From Acrocarpospora corrugata (GTDB taxonomy: Bacteria; Actinomycetota; Actinomycetes; Streptosporangiales; Streptosporangiaceae), in the NCBI RefSeq assembly GCF_009687845.1, contig NZ_BLAD01000035.1, positions 272,708 through 336,707 of the forward strand: a stretch of DNA of 64,000 nucleotides, in the 5' to 3' direction. Positions 53,074 to 60,236 of this stretch are shown here, piece by piece (position 1 is the stretch's first letter; every line of letters begins with the position of its first letter). The notes under the pieces were generated by a model. It was not told where the DNA came from. It saw only the letters and a list, made by a program, of their open reading frames with translations, and did not search any database. The translations under genes were made by a program, and so were the position numbers.

Positions 53074-53679
53074 ATGCGCTGGATTATCTTTGATTTCGCC
53101 GGAGTAATAGGGCGGCATCAGCCGCAGTCCGCCCGGGATGGCATGGTCGCCGTCGCCGGGGTCGAGTCCGGCCGCTTCTGGGCGGCCTACTGGGACCATC
53201 GAGACCCGTACGACCGGGGGCTGATGACCGCCGGCGACTTCTGGTCGGCCGTGGCGAAGACGCTGGAAGCCGACTTCCCGGCCGAGACGACCGAGGAGCT
53301 CATCCGGCTCGACATCACCAGCTGGCTCACCCCCGACCTGGCCACCGTGGAGCTGATCGCACGCCTGAAAAGCCGGGGCCTGGGTCTGGCCCTGCTGTCC
53401 AACGCCCCGCACGAACTGGCCGACGCCCTCGAAGACCTCCCGTGGATGGCCGACCTGGAACATCGCTTCTTCAGCAGCAGAATGGCCACCTCCAAGCCCA
53501 GCCCCGAGATCTACACGGCGGTTCTGGCCTCGCTCGGCGCAGCCGCCGGAGACTGCGTCTTCGTCGACGACCGGCCCCCGAACGTGACCGCCGCCGAGGC
53601 GGTCGGCATGCGGGCGCTGGTATTCACGGACGCCGGGCGGCTCGACGAGGATCTCGCCCGGCTGCTGCGGGAGCGCTGA
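53074..53679 (+). CDS. HAD-superfamily hydrolase
   Basis: A 201-residue HAD phosphatase-like protein. Motif I is IIFDFAGVI, in which the nucleophile Asp is kept but the second Asp is Ala, motif II LLSNAPHEL, motif III KPSPEIY and motif IV FVDDRPPNV. A small helical cap (about residues 15-85) matches subfamily IA. The start MRWIIFDFAGVIG is chosen because it puts motif I at the normal position; an open frame from 52987 adds 29 unlikely residues. The Ala at motif I may alter general-acid catalysis. Substrate unknown. Confidence 0.88.
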   Translation: MRWIIFDFAGVIGRHQPQSARDGMVAVAGVESGRFWAAYWDHRDPYDRGLMTAGDFWSAVAKTLEADFPAETTEELIRLDITSWLTPDLATVELIARLKSRGLGLALLSNAPHELADALEDLPWMADLEHRFFSSRMATSKPSPEIYTAVLASLGAAAGDCVFVDDRPPNVTAAEAVGMRALVFTDAGRLDEDLARLLRER

Positions 53680-53818
53680 GGACCACCAATCGGCGTGGTC
53701 GGAGCAGTGGGCCACTACTCGCCTCTTCTGCGTGGGCACTGGTCCTGGTGGGCGCTCCGGCGAGTCGCTGAGATGGGAGCACGCACTCCCGTGCGAACCA
53801 CGCCAGGAGGGGTGAACT

Positions 53819-55357
53819 TTGAGCTCTCGACGCGTCCTTCGCTGGGGATCAGCGCTGCTCGTTGTCGCCACAAGTGTCGTCATGCCGCCCGCGGGACCGG
53901 CCCACGGAACGACGCCCGACGTGCCGACCCAGCTGATGGGGTGGGGCTCCAACAGCGCCGGACAGGTCACTGCCGGGCCCGCCGTGCTGCCGCTCCCCGT
54001 GCCGGTGCCCGGCGGGCTCGACTTTGTGGACGCCTCCACGGGAACCAACCACAGCGTGGCGCTCGCCAAGGACGGGAGGGTGTGGTCCTGGGGCGCCAAC
54101 AACTCCGGCCAGCTGGGCGACGGCACCGATGTTTCCCGTACGGAACCGGCCCCTGTACCCGGGCTGACCGACATCGTCGAAGTGAGGGCCGGTTCCGTGT
54201 TCAGCGTGGCGCTGGATTCCCACGGGCGGGTGTACTCCTGGGGCGTCAACACGTCCGGACGGCTTGGTCTGGGCTCGGTCGACGCTGGGCGATCCACGCC
54301 GACGCGAATCCCCAGCCTCGGGGAGATCGCCCAGATCGATGTGTCCCTCGCCCATGTCCTGGCCCGGCGTTCCGACGGCACGGTGTGGAGTTGGGGGTCG
54401 AACCTGGTCGGCGAGCTCGGCTACGGCACCGCCCCATACTCCGCGTTCCCGACCATGGTTCCGGGTTTGGCCGACGTCGTCGATGTGGCTGCCGGAGATG
54501 TTTTCAGTCTGGCGCTCCGGCGCGACGGGACCGTATCCGGCTGGGGCAGCAATGCTGAGCGGCAGCTGGGCAATGCCGACGCCGGGGAGATCCGGTTGTC
54601 GCCGGGCTACGTCGCAGGTCCGATCTCAGGCGTCGCCGATCTTGAGGCGGGCGGGGATTTCGTCATGGTCCTGCTCAGCGACGGCACTCTGCGCACGTGG
54701 GGTTCGAACGTGCGCGGCCAGTTGGGCATCCACTCGCCGGTGGGGAATGCAGGGGCTCCGGCCAAGCTGCAGATCGCGCGGGTAACCCAGATCAGTGCTG
54801 CGCGCCGGTCGGCTCTCGCGCTGACTGACGACAGCCGGGCGTACTCCTGGGGAGTCAATGCGCTCGGCATTCTGGGTATCGGCGATCTCCCGACGGAGAT
54901 GAGGGCGCCGACGGAGATCACCGCCTTGCCGGGCGGCACTGTCGCACTCGCGTCCAGTGGTGTGGGGGGTCACATGCTGGCCTTGCGCACGGACAGCCCG
55001 CTGTTCCAGGTGAAGCTGAATCCGGCGGCCGGAACCCTGGTCCTCCCTTCGGGCCTCGCTCCGGCCGGCGCTCAGGCCAATACCTGGGTGTCGATCGCCT
55101 CCGTCGGGAGTTACCGGGGGTCGGTGACGCTCAAGGCCACCGGGTTGCCGCCGGGAATCAAGGCGACCTTCTCCCCGCCCATCGTGTCATCGGGCGAATC
55201 GGCGCAGCTCACGCTGAGCGGCGTGAGCCTGGAGACCGGGCCCTACACCATCGCCGTCACTGGCACCAGCGCGTTCCCGCTGAAGCAGGTATCCGCCACC
55301 TACACGCTGACCCTCGCCGACAGCCCGCCGCCGGCACCGGACGGGCCTGCTGGTTGA
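53819..55357 (+). CDS. Secreted RCC1-repeat (beta-propeller) protein with Ig-like tail
   Basis: This 512-residue protein has a signal peptide (SSRRVLRWGSALLVVATSVV, likely cut near AHGTT). Seven RCC1 repeats follow, each with a form of WSWGxNxxGQLG (for example WSWGANNSGQLGDGT and YSWGVNTSGRLGLGS), which would make one seven-bladed propeller. The last 110 residues look like an Ig-like or other beta-sandwich domain (GSVTLKATGLPPGIKATFSP). The TTG start has an excellent AGGAGGGG six bases upstream. Role unknown; probably a cell-surface or secreted binding protein. Confidence 0.87.
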   Translation: MSSRRVLRWGSALLVVATSVVMPPAGPAHGTTPDVPTQLMGWGSNSAGQVTAGPAVLPLPVPVPGGLDFVDASTGTNHSVALAKDGRVWSWGANNSGQLGDGTDVSRTEPAPVPGLTDIVEVRAGSVFSVALDSHGRVYSWGVNTSGRLGLGSVDAGRSTPTRIPSLGEIAQIDVSLAHVLARRSDGTVWSWGSNLVGELGYGTAPYSAFPTMVPGLADVVDVAAGDVFSLALRRDGTVSGWGSNAERQLGNADAGEIRLSPGYVAGPISGVADLEAGGDFVMVLLSDGTLRTWGSNVRGQLGIHSPVGNAGAPAKLQIARVTQISAARRSALALTDDSRAYSWGVNALGILGIGDLPTEMRAPTEITALPGGTVALASSGVGGHMLALRTDSPLFQVKLNPAAGTLVLPSGLAPAGAQANTWVSIASVGSYRGSVTLKATGLPPGIKATFSPPIVSSGESAQLTLSGVSLETGPYTIAVTGTSAFPLKQVSATYTLTLADSPPPAPDGPAG

Positions 55358-55367
55358 TACGTCTATA

Positions 55368-55377
55368 TGTCATGACA
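55368..55377. promoter_or_regulatory. Palindrome TGTCATGACA before the inositol operon (candidate IolR-type operator)
   Basis: The perfect 10-bp palindrome lies five bases upstream of a TTGACT -35 and 63 bases before iolG. It fits the KGWCHTRACA motif described for the GntR-type inositol repressor IolR of Corynebacterium glutamicum. No regulator gene of that type lies in the window. Confidence 0.6.
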
Positions 55378-55382
55378 AACTA

Positions 55383-55411
55383 TTGACTCCTTTCCGGGGG
55401 TTGAATTAGAA
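55383..55411 (+). promoter_or_regulatory. Candidate promoter of the inositol operon
   Basis: TTGACT at 55383-55388 and TTAGAA at 55406-55411 are 17 bases apart, about 30 bases before iolG. Confidence 0.5.
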
Positions 55412-55440
55412 CTGAAAGCCCCCGGACAAGGAGTTTCGTC

Positions 55441-56412
55441 ATGCGTGTGGGTTTGCTGGGTCTTGGCAGGATCGGTGCGTTTCATGCGGGGACGCTGGCC
55501 GGGCTGGTCGAGGATCTGGTCGTCCATGATGAGAACGGAGAACTGGCCGACCGTATGGCGGTCGCGCTCGGTGCCAGGACGGGGGATCCGTTCGACGTCG
55601 ACGCGGTGGTGATCGCGACGCCCACCGGGACGCATGCCGAGCTGCTGATCGAGGCGTGCGCGCGTGGGGTTCCGGCTTTCTGCGAGAAACCGGCGGCGCC
55701 GGATGTGCCGGAGACGCTGAAGGTGCTGGAGGCGGTGCGGCGGAGTGGCGTGCTGGTGCATATCGGGTTCCAGCGGCGTTTTGACGCGGGGTATCTGGCG
55801 GCGAGGGAGGCGTTGCTCAAGGGGGAGTTGGGGCGGCTGGATCGGGTGCACATGATCACCGGCGATCCGGCGCCGCCGCCGGCTGCGTACATCGCCAAGT
55901 CTGGGGGGATATTTCGGGATTGCCATATCCATGACTTCGATGCCCTTCGGTGGGTCACCGGGCGGGAGGTGGAGACGGTTTATGCGATCGGGTCCAATCG
56001 GGGTGCTGGGTTCTTCGCTAAGTACGGCGATGTCGATAACAGTGCGGCGGTGCTGACGATGGACGACGGCACGCTCGCCACTCTGCAGGGTTCCCGCTAC
56101 AACGGCGGCGGGTACGACGTGCGGATGGAACTCGCCGGAACCACCGCCACCTGGGCCATCGGCCTGGATCCCCGGGTACCCCTAATCAGCACAGAAGGGC
56201 TTCTCCCGTCAGGCGACCCCTGGCCAGGCTTCCAGAGCAGATTCGAAGCCGCCTACAAAGCCGAGCTGATCGCCTTCCTCACGGCTGTCCGGGAATCAGG
56301 CGAAAGCCCCTGCTCGGTGGACGACGCCCTGGCCGCTCTCTACATCGCCGAGGCCGCCGACCTCTCCAGAAGCGAAGCCCGCGCGGTCCGGCTGGCCGAG
56401 GTGATGTCGTGA
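55441..56412 (+). CDS. iolG: myo-Inositol 2-dehydrogenase (Gfo/Idh/MocA family)
   Basis: The 323-residue enzyme oxidises myo-inositol to 2-keto-myo-inositol with NAD+, the first step of inositol breakdown. It has the Rossmann motif VGLLGLGRIGAFHAGTLAG, the EKP motif in FCEKPAAPDVPE with the catalytic lysine, and a catalytic histidine region GGIFRDCHIHDFDALRWVTG. AAGGAG sits before the ATG. It heads an operon with the other iol genes. Its GTGA stop region is duplicated just downstream (see 56344-56480). Some relatives act on scyllo-inositol, but the neighbouring genes favour the myo-inositol pathway. Confidence 0.94.
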   Translation: MRVGLLGLGRIGAFHAGTLAGLVEDLVVHDENGELADRMAVALGARTGDPFDVDAVVIATPTGTHAELLIEACARGVPAFCEKPAAPDVPETLKVLEAVRRSGVLVHIGFQRRFDAGYLAAREALLKGELGRLDRVHMITGDPAPPPAAYIAKSGGIFRDCHIHDFDALRWVTGREVETVYAIGSNRGAGFFAKYGDVDNSAAVLTMDDGTLATLQGSRYNGGGYDVRMELAGTTATWAIGLDPRVPLISTEGLLPSGDPWPGFQSRFEAAYKAELIAFLTAVRESGESPCSVDDALAALYIAEAADLSRSEARAVRLAEVMS

Positions 56413-56480
56413 AGATCGCTGAGGCCGCCGACTCCAGGGGCGAAGCCCGTCCGGTCCCGCTGGCCGAGGTGATCGCGTGA
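56344..56480 (+). repeat. Duplicated iolG 3' end
   Basis: Positions 56344-56412 (the last 23 codons of iolG) and 56415-56480 are a diverged direct duplication; both contain GCCGCCGAC, GAAGCCCG and CTGGCCGAGGTGAT and end in CGTGA. The second copy carries the GTGA stop/start overlap into iolE. Confidence 0.85.
56409..56480 (+). CDS. 23-codon spacer ORF between iolG and iolE
   Basis: The frame GTG AAG ATC GCT opens in the iolG stop (GTGA) and closes in the iolE start (GTGA), encoding MKIAEAADSRGEARPVPLAE and three more residues. It was made by the duplication of the iolG tail, and its first residues mimic the IolE start (MKIA). A function as a peptide is doubtful; it would keep ribosomes moving from iolG to iolE by coupling. 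No Shine-Dalgarno site of its own apart from the coding GAGG. Confidence 0.4.
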   Translation: MKIAEAADSRGEARPVPLAEVIA

Positions 56481-57304
56481 AGATCGCCGCCGCCCCGATC
56501 TCCTGGGGAGTCTGCGAGGTTCCCGGCTGGGGCTACCAACTAGACCCCGACCGCGTCATCACCGAGATGCGCACCCTCGGCCTCACCGCGACCGAACTCG
56601 GCCCCGACGGTTTCCTATCACCCGATATCCTGAAAAATCATGATATGCAGGCTATTGGGGGCTTCGTGCCTGTTGTTCTGCATCGGCCTGGGCATGATCC
56701 CCTGCCGGAGCTGAAGGAACTCGTCGGGAATTTCGCGGAGGAGACGGTCGTCGTGCTCGCCGCCGTCACCGGCGAAGACGGCTACGACGCCAAACCCGCG
56801 CTCGACGCCGACGGCTGGCGCACCCTGCTCGGCAACCTGGACCGAATCACCGCCGAACTCCCGCGCGCGGTCACCCTCCACCCACACGTCGGCACGATGA
56901 TCGAAACCGCTGCCGAAGTCCGCCGCGTCCTCGGCGGCAGTCACATCAAGCTCTGCCTCGACACCGGCCACCTCCTCATCGGCGGCACCAACCCCCTAGA
57001 CCTAGCCCGCGACGAACCCCACCGAATCGCCCACGCCCACCTCAAAGACGTGGACACCTCCCTCGCCACCCAGGTCCAAGCCGGCACCCTCAGCTACACC
57101 GAAGCCGTAAAGAACGGCATATATCGCCCCCTAGGCCAGGGCGACGTGGACATCGCCGGCATCATCACCAGCCTCACCGCCGCCGCCTACAACGGCTGGT
57201 ACGTCATGGAACAGGACGTCATCCTCACCACCGACCCACCCCCAGGCACCGGCCCGATCACCAACGTCCAAACCAGCCTCACCTACCTGCGAGGTCTTTC
57301 ATGA
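56477..57304 (+). CDS. iolE: 2-keto-myo-inositol dehydratase (IolE) or related TIM-barrel inosose enzyme
   Basis: This 275-residue AP-endonuclease-2-type TIM barrel starts KIAAAPISWGVCEVPGWGYQ, characteristic of IolE. Metal ligands are visible in GLTATELGPDGF, TLHPHVGTMIE, LCLDTGHLLIGG, AHAHLKDVD and YVMEQDV. IolE dehydrates 2-keto-myo-inositol to the diketone that IolD hydrolyses. The closely related inosose isomerase IolI is the alternative. The GTG start overlaps the upstream spacer ORF by four bases, and its stop overlaps the next spacer ORF (ATGA). Confidence 0.9.
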   Translation: MKIAAAPISWGVCEVPGWGYQLDPDRVITEMRTLGLTATELGPDGFLSPDILKNHDMQAIGGFVPVVLHRPGHDPLPELKELVGNFAEETVVVLAAVTGEDGYDAKPALDADGWRTLLGNLDRITAELPRAVTLHPHVGTMIETAAEVRRVLGGSHIKLCLDTGHLLIGGTNPLDLARDEPHRIAHAHLKDVDTSLATQVQAGTLSYTEAVKNGIYRPLGQGDVDIAGIITSLTAAAYNGWYVMEQDVILTTDPPPGTGPITNVQTSLTYLRGLS

Positions 57305-57612
57305 CTGTGATCGCTCTGGTCAACGCGGGTCGTGAGCACACCGGCATCCGGTCTCGGCCCGCGGAGCCGACTGAGGCCGACAAGTCCGTGATCGCTTTGA
57401 TCGATGCGGGTCGTGAGCACACTTGCCTCCGGTTTCGGCCCGCGGAGCCGACTGTGACCGACAAATCCGTCATCGTTCGGACCAGTGCGGGTCGTGAGCG
57501 CATCCCCATCCAGCCTCGGTCGACTATGCAGGCCGAGGCCGACGAATCCGCCGTTGCTCGGACCAATAGGGCCGCGAGCCAACCCTCCCTCGACCTGCGG
57601 AGCCGGTTGTGA
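57301..57612 (+). CDS. 103-residue ORF of 27-residue tandem repeats between iolE and iolC
   Basis: The ATG overlaps the iolE stop (ATGA) and the TGA overlaps the iolC GTG (GTGA), so the ORF is fully coupled on both sides. It consists of three 81-base units, VIALVNAGREHTGIRSRPAE plus seven residues and two diverging copies, and a 20-residue partial unit. I know of no such protein in inositol operons and see no domain. It may be an expanded spacer that survived because it keeps coupling open, or a real small protein. Confidence 0.5.
   Translation: MTVIALVNAGREHTGIRSRPAEPTEADKSVIALIDAGREHTCLRFRPAEPTVTDKSVIVRTSAGRERIPIQPRSTMQAEADESAVARTNRAASQPSLDLRSRL
57306..57548 (+). repeat. Three 81-base tandem repeats inside the iolE-iolC spacer ORF
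   Basis: Units begin at 57306, 57387 and 57468 with GT(G/C)ATCG and share GCGGGTCGTGAGC and a GCCGACAA/GCCGACGA end. The first two are closest; the third is more diverged, and a partial fourth runs to the iolC start. The unit is a multiple of three. Confidence 0.88.
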
Positions 57613-58553
57613 CGGAAGTGCTGACGATGGGCCGCGTCGGAGTGGATATCTATCCCCTTCAGATCGGTGTCTCGCTTCGCGAAGTTGAAACCTTCGGGAA
57701 GTATCTGGGGGGTAGTCCGACCAATGTGGCGGTCGCCGCCGCCCGGCTGGGGCGGTCGAGTGCCGTGATCACCAGGACGGGTGCGGATCCGTTCGGGGCG
57801 TTCGTCCACGATGCGCTCCGCGAATACGGCGTTGACGATCGGCACGTCAAGTCCGTCGCTCATTTGCCCACGCCGGTGACGTTCTGCGAGATCCATCCTC
57901 CGGATCATTTCCCGCTCTACTTCTATCGCTTCCCCAAAGCCCCCGACCTGGAGATCCACCCGGACGAACTGGACCTCGCGGAGATCGCGGCCGCTGACCT
58001 GTTCTGGGGGACAGTGACCGGACTGTCCCAGCAGCCGTCCCTCGACGCGCACCACACTGCCTGGGAGGCGCGGAACCGGCGCCGGTTCACCGTCCTCGAC
58101 CTCGACTACCGGCCGATGTTCTGGAGTGATCTGCACGTGGCCCGGGATCGGGTGCGGGACGCGCTCCGGCAGGTGACCGTCGCCGTGGGCAATCTCGACG
58201 AGGTCGAGGTGGCGACCGGCACGCGCGAGCCGTACCGGGCCGGGAAGTTGCTGCTGGCGGCGGGGGCGGAGATCGCGGTGGTCAAGCAGGGCGGGGGTGG
58301 GGTGCTGGGGATGACCTCGGATGAGGTGGTCGAGGTGGCGCCGGTGCCGGTCGAGGTGGTCAACGGGCTGGGGGCGGGGGACGCGTTCGGCGGGGCGCTC
58401 TGTCATGGGCTGCTGGCGGGGTGGCCGCTGGCCAGGACGCTCAGGTACGCGAACGCGGCCGGGTCCATCGTGGCCGGGCGGCTCGCGTGCGCGCCGGCCA
58501 TGCCGACCGTCGCGGAGATCGAGTTCGCCCTCGGAGAGGCCGCCCATGCGTGA
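57609..58553 (+). CDS. iolC: 5-Dehydro-2-deoxygluconokinase (PfkB family)
   Basis: The 314-residue sugar kinase phosphorylates 2-deoxy-5-keto-gluconate. PfkB signature 1 is GGSPTNVAVAAARLGRSSAV and signature 2 with the catalytic Asp is VNGLGAGDAFGGAL. RVGVDIYPLQIGVSLREVET near the N-terminus is typical of IolC. The GTG start is coupled to the repeat ORF, and the stop overlaps the following aldolase-like gene by eight bases. Its place in the operon agrees with the pathway order. Confidence 0.95.
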   Translation: MTEVLTMGRVGVDIYPLQIGVSLREVETFGKYLGGSPTNVAVAAARLGRSSAVITRTGADPFGAFVHDALREYGVDDRHVKSVAHLPTPVTFCEIHPPDHFPLYFYRFPKAPDLEIHPDELDLAEIAAADLFWGTVTGLSQQPSLDAHHTAWEARNRRRFTVLDLDYRPMFWSDLHVARDRVRDALRQVTVAVGNLDEVEVATGTREPYRAGKLLLAAGAEIAVVKQGGGGVLGMTSDEVVEVAPVPVEVVNGLGAGDAFGGALCHGLLAGWPLARTLRYANAAGSIVAGRLACAPAMPTVAEIEFALGEAAHA

Positions 58554-59427
58554 CCAGGACTACCGCGACCTGCTGGAGCTGCGGGCCTGGCAGCCGGAGC
58601 GGCTGGCGGAGCTGGCGTCCGTCCGGCGGCGGCGGTCGTTGCGTCCGGACGGGAGGCAGTTGCTGATCATCGCGGCCGATCATCCGGCCCGGGGGATGAT
58701 CGGGGTGGGGGCGCGGCCGATGGCGATGGCCAGCCGGGCCGACCTGCTCGATCGGCTGGCGACCGCGCTGTCCAGGCCGGGCGTGGACGGGGTACTCGGC
58801 ACGCCGGACGTGATCGAGGATCTGCTGCTGCTCGGGCTGCTGGACGACAAGATCGTGATCGGCTCGATGAACCGGGGCGGGCTGCAGGGCAGCGTGTTCG
58901 AGTTCGACGACCGGTTCACGGCGTACACGGCGGAGGCGATCGCCCGGATGGGGTTCGACGGCGGGAAGATGCTCTGCCGGATCGGGGTGGACGATCGGGC
59001 CACCGCGGACACTTTGGAGAGTTGCGCGCGGGCGGTCACCGAGCTGGCCGGGCGGGGGCTGATGGCGATGGTCGAGCCGTTCTGGTCGCGGCTGGTGGAC
59101 GGCGCGGTGCAGCATGATCTGTCGCCGGACGGGATGATCCGGGCGATCTCGGTGGGTCAGGCGCTCGGCGCGACGTCGGCGCATACCTGGTTGAAGCTGC
59201 CGGTGGTGCCGCATATGGAGCAGATCCTGGCGGCGACCACCATGCCGACGCTGCTGCTGGGCGGGGATCCGGTGCACGCACCCGACGAGGTGTACGCGTC
59301 GTGGCGCAAGGCGCTGCGGCTGCCGCAGGTGCGGGGGCTGGTGGTGGGGCGGGCGCTGCTCTACCCGCCGGACGACGATGTGGCCGCCGCGGTCGACACG
59401 GCGGTGTCCCTGCTGGAGGGGTCATGA
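58546..59427 (+). CDS. Cgl0159-family (beta/alpha)8 aldolase-like protein
   Basis: This 293-residue TIM-barrel protein is of the kind found in actinobacterial iol operons and often named deoxyribose-phosphate aldolase. It contains LLIIAADHPARGMIGVG, KIVIGSMNRGGLQGSVFEFD, GKMLCRIGVDDRATADTLES and a C-terminal GLVVGRALLYPPDD. A role in cleaving the IolC product into dihydroxyacetone phosphate and malonate semialdehyde, in place of IolJ, is plausible but inferred from context. It overlaps iolC by eight bases and iolB by four. Confidence 0.88.
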   Translation: MRDQDYRDLLELRAWQPERLAELASVRRRRSLRPDGRQLLIIAADHPARGMIGVGARPMAMASRADLLDRLATALSRPGVDGVLGTPDVIEDLLLLGLLDDKIVIGSMNRGGLQGSVFEFDDRFTAYTAEAIARMGFDGGKMLCRIGVDDRATADTLESCARAVTELAGRGLMAMVEPFWSRLVDGAVQHDLSPDGMIRAISVGQALGATSAHTWLKLPVVPHMEQILAATTMPTLLLGGDPVHAPDEVYASWRKALRLPQVRGLVVGRALLYPPDDDVAAAVDTAVSLLEGS

Positions 59428-60236
59428 CGCATATTCCGTTCGGTACGGCCGGGGCGGGGCAGTGGGCGGTGGAGATCACGCCGGAGTCCGCCGGGTGGAC
59501 CTATTGCGGGCTGCGGATCGCCGACGGCCCGGTGGAGTTCGAGACCGGCGAGGAGGAGATGCTGGTCCTGCCGCTTTCGGGTTCCTTCGACGTGGTCGCG
59601 GACGGGGTGAGCGTTTCGCTGCACGGGCGGGAGTCGGTGTTCGCGGCGGTCAGCGACTTCGTTTATGTCCCGATCGGTGCCAAGGTCACGATCACCGGGA
59701 CCGGCCGGGTCGCGTTGCCGTCCGCTCGGGCCACCCGCCGTTTCCCGGTCCGGTACGGCCCCGCCGCCGACGTTCCCGTCGAAATCCGCGGCTCTGGACA
59801 GGCCAGCCGTCAGGTGAACAATTTCTGCGCGCCGGACGCGTTCGCCTGCGACCGGCTGCTGGCTGTCGAGGTGCTGACGCCCGAGGGCAACTGGTCGTCG
59901 TACCCGCCGCACAAGCACGACGAACTGTCCGAGCGTGAGGCGGTTCTGGAGGAGATCTACTACTTCGAGGGCGGGCCTGGGTATCAGCGGGTCTACGGCA
60001 CGCACGAGGTGCTGGCCGAGGTGTCGGCCGGGGATGTGGTGCTCGTTCCGCACGGGTATCACGGGCCTTCGATGGCCGCGCCCGGGTATGACCTGTACTA
60101 CCTGAATGTTCTGGCCGGTCCCGCCGACGAGCGGTCGATGGTGTGCTGTGATGATCCGCGGCATGCCTGGATCCGGGCGTCGTGGGCCGATCAGGCCGTG
60201 GATCCGCGGGTTCCGATGACGAAGGCGGCTCGATGA
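59424..60236 (+). CDS. iolB: 5-Deoxy-glucuronate isomerase
   Basis: The 270-residue bicupin enzyme converts 5-deoxy-D-glucuronate to 2-deoxy-5-keto-gluconate. The metal site is SSYPPHKHDE followed by LEEIYYFEGGPGYQRVYGTH, and a late VPHGYHGPSMAAPGYDLYYL. These are hallmark IolB segments. ATG overlaps the aldolase-like gene's stop (ATGA) and has GGAGGGG upstream; its own stop overlaps the iolD start. Confidence 0.95.
   Translation: MTHIPFGTAGAGQWAVEITPESAGWTYCGLRIADGPVEFETGEEEMLVLPLSGSFDVVADGVSVSLHGRESVFAAVSDFVYVPIGAKVTITGTGRVALPSARATRRFPVRYGPAADVPVEIRGSGQASRQVNNFCAPDAFACDRLLAVEVLTPEGNWSSYPPHKHDELSEREAVLEEIYYFEGGPGYQRVYGTHEVLAEVSAGDVVLVPHGYHGPSMAAPGYDLYYLNVLAGPADERSMVCCDDPRHAWIRASWADQAVDPRVPMTKAAR

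Noticed and set aside
57283-57582. Minus-strand ORF across the iolE-iolC repeats
   Set aside because: It mirrors the 81-base units but has no start context and is antisense to the operon; the plus-strand ORF is coupled on both sides.
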